Assembly: GCA_036426205.1 (NCBI GenBank)
Contig: CM071568.1
Span: 52,944,066 to 53,008,065 of the forward strand
DNA: 64,000 nt
Reading direction: 5' to 3'
Origin: Ascaphus truei
Lineage: Eukaryota > Chordata > Amphibia > Anura > Ascaphidae
The position numbers and the translations under genes are program-made. The notes below the pieces were generated by a model. The model made no database searches, was not told the origin of the DNA, and was given only the letters and a program-made list of their open reading frames with translations. Below, in pieces: positions 58,339-64,000 of the stretch; positions within the stretch are counted from its first letter, which is position 1; every line of letters starts with the position of its first letter.

Positions 58339-59438
58339 CAGGCATGCCCCATTTTACATACACTCGCGAGTACGTACATATTTGCAACTACACCATACCC
58401 CTGTTTACGTACGCTCGCTTCGTGAGTACGTACACTAATTTTTTTTCCCTGCTGCTTGACGGCAGCGCGCACGCCTCTCCCTCACCACTCGCAAAGAATG
58501 AGGCAGGGAGGTGAAGGACCGGTGAGAGGCGCGCACGCGTACTTTACCAAGGGAAGCCTTGTGCCCCGGACCGGAGGTGGGATTGTGGGAGAAGATGTGA
58601 GGTTCCCACACACAGAGTACGGACACTGTCCCAGGTAACCTCATCAAGTCATATGTTTTACAATGAGTGATATGTTTTGGAGAGGAAGGAGAAGGCAGGG
58701 GAGGGTTTGCTCCTTGTGATAATTGTTAGGCCGAGTCCATAGAAGGACAGGCCGTGCTGAGGCGTGCGGACGCTAAGCGCTGAGCCCCTGCATCCTCAAT
58801 GAGGATGCCTTGAGAGGGGGCTCGCGCGAGCGTCCGCAGGCGTGCTCAGGCTTTGGAGTTTTCAGCCAAGCTCCAAGCTGTTTTTCAGCGCGCTGTCGGC
58901 TGAAAACTCCCAATGAGAGCGGGGCTGCGTCAACGTCACGGCGCCGTGACGTCGACGTCAGTGCGTCGCGGGCGATTGGCCCAGCGACGTCACTGCCCCG
59001 CCTCCCTCAGTCTCCCCCCACCTCCGATCGCGGACGCTGGCTCGCCTGTATGTGCATGGAATCGCACAGCTTCTGCAGGCGAGCCTCAGCGTCAGCGCGG
59101 TGCAGCACGACTCCCCCCCTCTATGGCCCGGGCCTTAGTTTTCATCAATAACTTGCAATTTGTCTAAGTGGACAGGAAAATACACCAGCAGCCCTGACAA
59201 CACAGCAATGGAGAAGAGCAAATTGCAGTTGCTCACAGATCCAATTGACTGCCTTTGCATAGAAGGGAAGTAAAAAGGAGAAGTAAATGCGTTATTTACG
59301 TCAGTTATGCACATATAACTTTTGCAGTACAGTACATGCATTGTAAAGTGGAAAAAAGGTAGTGCTTCACTTTAAGTACATTTTCGCTTTACATAGATGC
59401 TCCGGTCCCATTGCGTACGTTAATGCGGGGTATGCCTG
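58339..59438. mobile_element. Tc1/mariner-type MITE 'CAGGCATACCCCG', copy 3, with nested insertion
   Basis: The left end CAGGCATGCCCCATTTTAC and right end GCGGGGTATGCCTG are flanked by TA. The element is longer than copies 1 and 2 because MITE B copy 2 (58730-59134) and extra sequence lie inside it. Confidence 0.75.
58730..59134. mobile_element. MITE B, copy 2
   Basis: TTA (58727-58729) and TTA (59135-59137) flank ends GGCCGAGTCCATAGA and TCTATGGCCCGGGCC. Same family as 44695-45116, in the opposite orientation. PIF/Harbinger-like by its 3-bp target duplication. Confidence 0.8.
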
Positions 59439-59651
59439 TATATCTTTAACACATTGCCATCACCGCAGAAATATCAAATATGTAATTTACAGTCTTCAGT
59501 CTAATTATTTTGAAAAATATGCACCAATATACCAAATTCTGTTGTAGCAAAATGTGTCCGAAAACGTAAATTACTCTCTAAAGCCCCCTCAGCATTTCCT
59601 GCTCTTAAACAACATTTTTTTGTTTGTGTTTAAAAATCATGGCAACCTTTA

Positions 59652-59781
59652 GGCTGCGCTTATAGTGACAGCGATGTCGCGTGCGCTTATAGTAAGCGCG
59701 ATGCGACAGATTTGTCGCGATCGCTGGAAGTCATGTCTATTTGATTTTCCAGCGACCGTCGCCGGCACTATAAGCGTAGCC
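59652..59781. mobile_element. Short Harbinger-like MITE
   Basis: 130 bp with ends GGCTGCGCTTATAGTG and CACTATAAGCGTAGCC (one mismatch), flanked by TTA at 59649-59651 and 59782-59784. The interior is rich in GCGATGCGA/TCGCGATCGC palindromes. Confidence 0.85.
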
Positions 59782-59784
59782 TTA

Positions 59785-60608
59785 GACTGCTCTCATTGGT
59801 ACTTTTGTGTCATTCAAGGTCTTTCTGTTTTTCTTATCTCCGTTATTAAAGACTTCTTCCCTGCACAAAGTTCTGAGAGGAAAGAAGCCCCTCTGAACCT
59901 CCTGACTGTATGTACTTCTGACGTTTCTGTGGTAAGTTACTAATTAATTCAGCTGTTTCACCCTTTTGCTCCTAGCGAGGCTTACAGGGCTCCCTTGGCA
60001 GCTTAGTTTGCTTACCTGATATATGGAAGCAGCTTCACCGCATGTCAAGTAAGGGGCCATAATCTTAACGGTTGTCTTTGTACCGGTTAAGTGTTTAAAG
60101 TGTTAAGTTTTCACAACAAAGTTTATAATTGTTATATACTCCAGTAAAATGGTAAAAACGTCGACTTCTTGTATACATCACAAATTATTATATACTACAA
60201 AATGTCTCTTGACTCCATTTTAAACTGGTTCACTCCAGGCTTCCCGTAACCCTAGGTCAAACCCTTTAAGTGCTGGAGGGTCCGCCATACCAAAGGGCCA
60301 CCCCCTCTCTGCAAAGTTGTGATGACTGGATCACAAGGTCACCGCAGTGACGTCAAACGTAAGAGGGTCCTCTTCCATTCAAATTGCGTTCAGCGCTCCA
60401 CTGGAGCAGTGACTGCAATCTACACTAGAAAAGGAGCAAGAAATTCCACTGGTGTGCCGGGCCTCAGGACGTACACAGCACACCAGCTAAACATCTCTGG
60501 AACCTCTGTTCCGGTTATGCATAAGACATTCCAAAAATAGAGGGGACTGCTCTCCTTTGTGACTTGTTAAAATGATTATGTGTGATTTTGAAGTCTCTAG
60601 ACTTTTTG
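59785..60608. other. Sequence without confirmed gene
   Basis: A possible exon-like stretch (about 59851-59931) is described in the findings. Nothing else is supported. Confidence 0.3.
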
Positions 60609-60951
60609 AAGTGAAACTTCTTTGCTGGCACCTACGAATTGAAAATGTCCTTTGCAGTAAATCTCCTTCATGGTGATGTGAATACAGCCACGGAACTGAC
60701 GTCACTTCTGGCAGAAGAGTGCAACGTCAGTGTTGGCACATCGGAGCGCATGCACACATACAAAAATTCACAGTTGGTATAAATATAGAAGTGCAAATAG
60801 CTAAAACGGCGTGTGTGCTGAGCACGCGCGTTCTAAGTCAAACTTGTTTGCGTTTTTGTCACTGAAATTGTGTTTTTATTTTTCGTGAAACATCACCATC
60901 ACAAGTACAATTTCTGTGACAAAACAGTGACAAAGGACAAAAGTTTCACTT
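60609..60951. mobile_element. MITE with AAGTGAAACTT ends
   Basis: AAGTGAAACTTCTTTG at the left pairs with the reverse complement AAGTGAAACTTTTGTC at the right. Non-coding. Related to 50975-51260. Confidence 0.65.
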
Positions 60952-61339
60952 AAACTGCGCGTGCTCAGTACACACACCCTTTTTTTTTTTGTAAATGTGA
61001 ACATACTACCCCTCTGCATTGATGAGTTTATCTTCTTTTTTTTAAATGACAAACAAAGATATGAGTCACAGAAATGTTCTAATATCGAAATGGTGGTTTT
61101 ATTTTTTGTGAAGTCATCTGATTTAATCAGGTTAACGTCAAAATGCCTGGAAATGTCCATATCTGCAAGATGTGCTCTATGGTTAAAACATGACTTGCTG
61201 ATTCTGCTTCTAAAGCCAAGCTATGTACTATTTCTTTTGATGGTTCCTATAATTTGTTCTAACTCTTGATCCATCTTTGGATCAAGTTATAGAAAAGATT
61301 TCTCTAGATAGAAGATTGACCCACTGGTAGTAGATCATT
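60952..61339. other. Sequence without recognised gene
   Basis: Short frames on both strands (60961-61269, 60876-61160) show no motif. Confidence 0.35.
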
Positions 61340-61347
61340 CTTTAGAT

Positions 61348-62167
61348 CACGCCTGCACAACTCGTAAAGTGAGAAAGGCCGAACTGCTCCAAGGAAAAAA
61401 AAATTGGGCCACACGGGTAAAATCATCATCATCATCTCTCCTCCAGCACCCATCATCATCATCTCTCCCCCAGCACCCCTCATCATCATTCTCATATCTC
61501 CCTCAGAACCCCTCACTATCAACCTTTGCGATACTCCCCATCTATCTCTCATACCCCCATCTCTCCCCCTCACCCACACACATAATACTCCCCCTCCACA
61601 TCAAACACACAATAACCCCCTGCACACCACACACATCCCACCCCCCCTTGCCACCGCACAGCACTCTTCTCCCCCTTTCTTTCCCTCTTCCCCCGCCCGC
61701 TGCAACTCGCACCACAACCCCCCCCCCCCCCCCCCCCCCCTGCAACTCACACCACTCTCCTCCCTCACAAGGAAAACAGTCGGGCCCCACAGCAGCCCCC
61801 CACAGCCCATTCCATGTCAGCATTCCCACACCCCCCTCCTATGTCAGCAGCCCCTCACCCCCCTCCCATGTCAGCAGCCCCCCATCCCCATGCTTACCTA
61901 GTGATGGCGGCGGCAGGGAAGTGCGAAGGATGTGCGCTCTAGCAGCAGACCCGGTACTTCCGGTTCGCGCTACACTGCTAGAGCGCTGGAGGAGGGAGCG
62001 CACAGACACTACTGGAGCGCGCTCCTGTTCCTACAGGAGCGCGCTCCTATTGGAGCGCGTCCTTTTTTCCCAACCAGGGAAGGGGGGGTGAAGAAGAGGG
62101 GGGGTTGAAGGCGGTCCGTCGCGGGCCGCACGGGGTGCCTCGGCGGGCCGCATCTTGTGCAGCCCTG
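61348..62167. mobile_element. hAT element with perfect 8-bp duplication
   Basis: CTTTAGAT flanks both sides (61340-61347 and 62168-62175). Ends CACGCCTGCACAA and TTGTGCAGCCCTG are inverted repeats of the hAT type. The interior is C-rich (ATCATC repeats, CCATGTCAGCAGCCCC words, GGAGCGCG palindromes) and gives only compositional frames such as 61369-62091. Confidence 0.9.
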
Positions 62168-62175
62168 CTTTAGAT

Positions 62176-62640
62176 TCTCAAGATGTGCCCCCATGTAATC
62201 TCTAAAGCCCTCCTCCACCTTAAACCTTTTTCACTGACTGTTTCACACCTCTGAAATGCCCTTCCCCTCAATCAGACTAGCACCCTCTTTATCCACCTTT
62301 AAGATCCACCTTAAAACACACCTACTTAACGACGTATATGAGTAGCTCCGTGGCTGATACTATACACCTCATACATAAAGCTTGGCTCTCTGTAGACGCA
62401 CTAACCAGAACGCTCTCCTACTGTCTCTGTACGTCCTTCCTACCAACCAATTAGATTGTAAGCCCTTCGGATCAGAGACTTCTTTTCCTAAATGTTACTT
62501 TTCTGTCTGAAGCACTTCTTCCCATGATCTGTTATTTATATTATTTCATATTTATGATTGTCACGTGTAGTACTGCTTTTGAAGCCCTATGTACATTAAT
62601 GGCGCTATATAAATAGACATACATACATCATACTTGCATA
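62176..62640 (+). mobile_element. L2 LINE 3' end
   Basis: Non-coding or degenerate 3' region of an L2-type LINE ending TTAGATTGTAAGCCCTTCGG, then CTATGTACATTAATGGCGCT and ATATAAATAGACATACATAC. The tail matches 4740-4890. The hAT element at 61348 lies directly upstream and may have inserted into this LINE. Confidence 0.75.
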
Positions 62641-62943
62641 CATACATACCAATTAGATCTCCAAGGGCTAATATGCCCTTTCGAGGAAGGCAATCGGGCA
62701 GGTAGAATAAGGACACTAGCACTAGGGCGACGGCACCAGGCTTCTCCAAAAAGATATAGTTCCGACGAACAATCAAGGAAACAGTGAGCACTTGCTTGAT
62801 GGAGAAAGGATGAAGCAATTTACTCAAATTATAGAGGCTGAGGACTTCATATTTGTGGGTTCTCCAGGCACTGGTAAGCAGATGCAACATACAATTCCTT
62901 GTGTTTCCACCGGAATGCTTTGTATAAACCTCCTCACCCAGTA

Positions 62944-63336
62944 TTTATACCCCCAAAAAGTCAAATCAACATGTGAAAATCATCACCAGCTATCCCTCAT
63001 TGTCCCCCACTGATTAGATCAATTCTGCCCTCCATGTCTGCGTCTCAGTCCATGCTTCCACATCTGGGTGTTGGTGACGTCATCATGGCCTCCGTTTGCG
63101 GCCTGATTGCGCAGAAGAGAGGACAACTCCTTCCCAAACCTCGCAAGACTACGGGAGCAAAGGGTACCAATCAGGACGCAAACGGAGGCCATGATGACGT
63201 CACCAACACCCAGATGTGGAAGCATGGACTCCTGAGACGCAGAAATGGAGGACAGGATTGATCTAATCAGTGGGGGGCAATGAGGGACAGCTGCTACTTA
63301 TTTTCACATGTTGATTTGACTTTTTGGGGGTATAAA
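62944..63336. repeat. Fold-back element FB6
   Basis: Arms 62944-63108 and 63169-63336 are inverted copies (TGGCCTCCGTTTGCG against CGCAAACGGAGGCCA, and CAAAAAGTCAAATCAACATG against CATGTTGATTTGACTTTTTG). A degenerate hammerhead-like motif follows at 63359. Confidence 0.8.
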
Positions 63337-63358
63337 CTCCGTTATAGTATGCCTAGTC

Positions 63359-63396
63359 ACTTGAAAAATACCTTTTTTGGTTGAAACGTTGTGTGG
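63359..63396 (+). ncRNA. Hammerhead-like motif, copy 7 (degenerate)
   Basis: TTGAAAA followed by a hairpin ACC/GGT around TTTTTT, then GAAACGTTG. Both boxes are weaker than in the other copies and the hairpin has three base pairs, so it is probably inactive. Confidence 0.3.
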
Positions 63397-63782
63397 CACA
63401 AATACATTTACTTGATCATCAAATCCGTAGTGGATCCACTTTCTTTTGCTTGGATCTGGATGACTTTGATAGGTACTCCTTGAACCAACAGCACCGGTAA
63501 ACTGTATGTATATTAAAAAAAAAAAAAAAAATTCTATTTGGTGTGCAGCATACCACCTTTTGTTTGCCCTAAAAGGATGTCATGCTGGATGCAGTACACC
63601 ACTTAATGAAAATTATGATTATCATAGCAGCCATGCTAAGACTAGAAGGTATTTATTTCATCCCATATCTAGACAATTGCATGCAATAACATCATCACGA
63701 CTGACCGACGATATAAAATTATTAGTACAGTCATTAAAGCAGCAAATATGTAGCACTACAATTTGTTTTATCTTATAGGATT

Positions 63783-64000
63783 GAAGCAGAGTTCTCCAGA
63801 GCTGAACTTTTTACATTTTGGCTCCGGGGACCCCCTGTTTCCAGAGATACGTGCCAGTATTGCTGCAGCCGGGGAGCTGGGGAGCCTAGCAAAATGGTGG
63901 CTTGCATGTCCCACGGGCCTGTGAAAGCGTAGAAATAATATCATTAAGTCCTAGGGTTCAGAATAACACAGTGAGTTTATTTGTACCAAGGTACAAAGGA
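63783..64000 (+). repeat. Dispersed repeat, 'GAGCTGAACCGC' family, copy 4
   Basis: TCTCCAGAGCTGAACTTTTT, then CTCCGGGGACCCCCTG and CCAGAGATACG. Runs toward the end of the window. Confidence 0.45.

Noticed and set aside
63506..63778. Plus-strand frame with a YLDN-like word in an alternative frame
   Set aside because: A single short resemblance to a polymerase motif, without the neighbouring motifs, is not enough to call a retroelement.

Overview
The window reads as an intronic and 3' stretch of a vertebrate chromosome, most likely from a frog or toad (anuran amphibian). The host protein is a clear vertebrate orthologue. Tetrapod-style introns are stuffed with Penelope-like, Ngaro/DIRS-like, L2, L1, Tc1 and hAT elements, and L2 3' tails with the TATATAAATA end typical of frog genomes recur. 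There is no prokaryotic-style gene organisation, and most open reading frames are transposon remnants or chance frames in simple repeats.

One host gene is supported: pip4p2 (TMEM55A, type 2 phosphatidylinositol-4,5-bisphosphate 4-phosphatase) on the + strand. Three coding exons are visible, at 5051-5174, 28849-28939 and 37240-37383 (stop codon), all with consensus splice sites and compatible phases. A ~53 bp exon expected between the first two was not found by reading. Earlier exons, including the catalytic CX5R exon, lie upstream of base 1. The 3' UTR follows 37384.

Layout: 1-5050 intron with a fold-back repeat, a hAT MITE and an L2 tail. 5175-28848 is a 23.7 kb intron holding a near-complete Penelope-like element (PLE-A, 7706-13697), an L2-type LINE (minus, 13.7-16.06 kb) joined to a Ngaro/DIRS-type tyrosine-recombinase retroelement (minus, 16.06-17.65 kb), another recombinase plus SGNH-hydrolase fragment (21.2-21.7 kb), a 5'-truncated second Penelope-like element (PLE-B, 21.7-24.0 kb), a full-length but broken Tc1 transposon (24219-25785) and a fold-back element just before the next exon. 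28940-37239 is an intron with two ~2.1-2.2 kb terminal-repeat elements swollen by satellite DNA. 39-64 kb is downstream, gene-poor and very repeat-rich: nested and concatenated MITEs, a truncated Tc1, LTR-like repeats, an L1 3' end, and many hAT elements, some with clear 8-bp target duplications.

The most interesting pattern is a family of short motifs at 2306, 12906, 20638(-), 23959, 28587(-), 37083 and 63359. Each has a (C/T)TGANRA-like box, a variable hairpin, and GAAAC(G)CGT. The hairpin changes in sequence while several copies keep pairing, and in the best copies the outer stem does too. This is the layout of a hammerhead ribozyme. The motifs lie in the 3' regions of both Penelope-like elements and in or beside several long inverted-repeat (fold-back) elements. 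Two of the fold-back elements carry 12-14 bp target duplications, as retroposed elements do.
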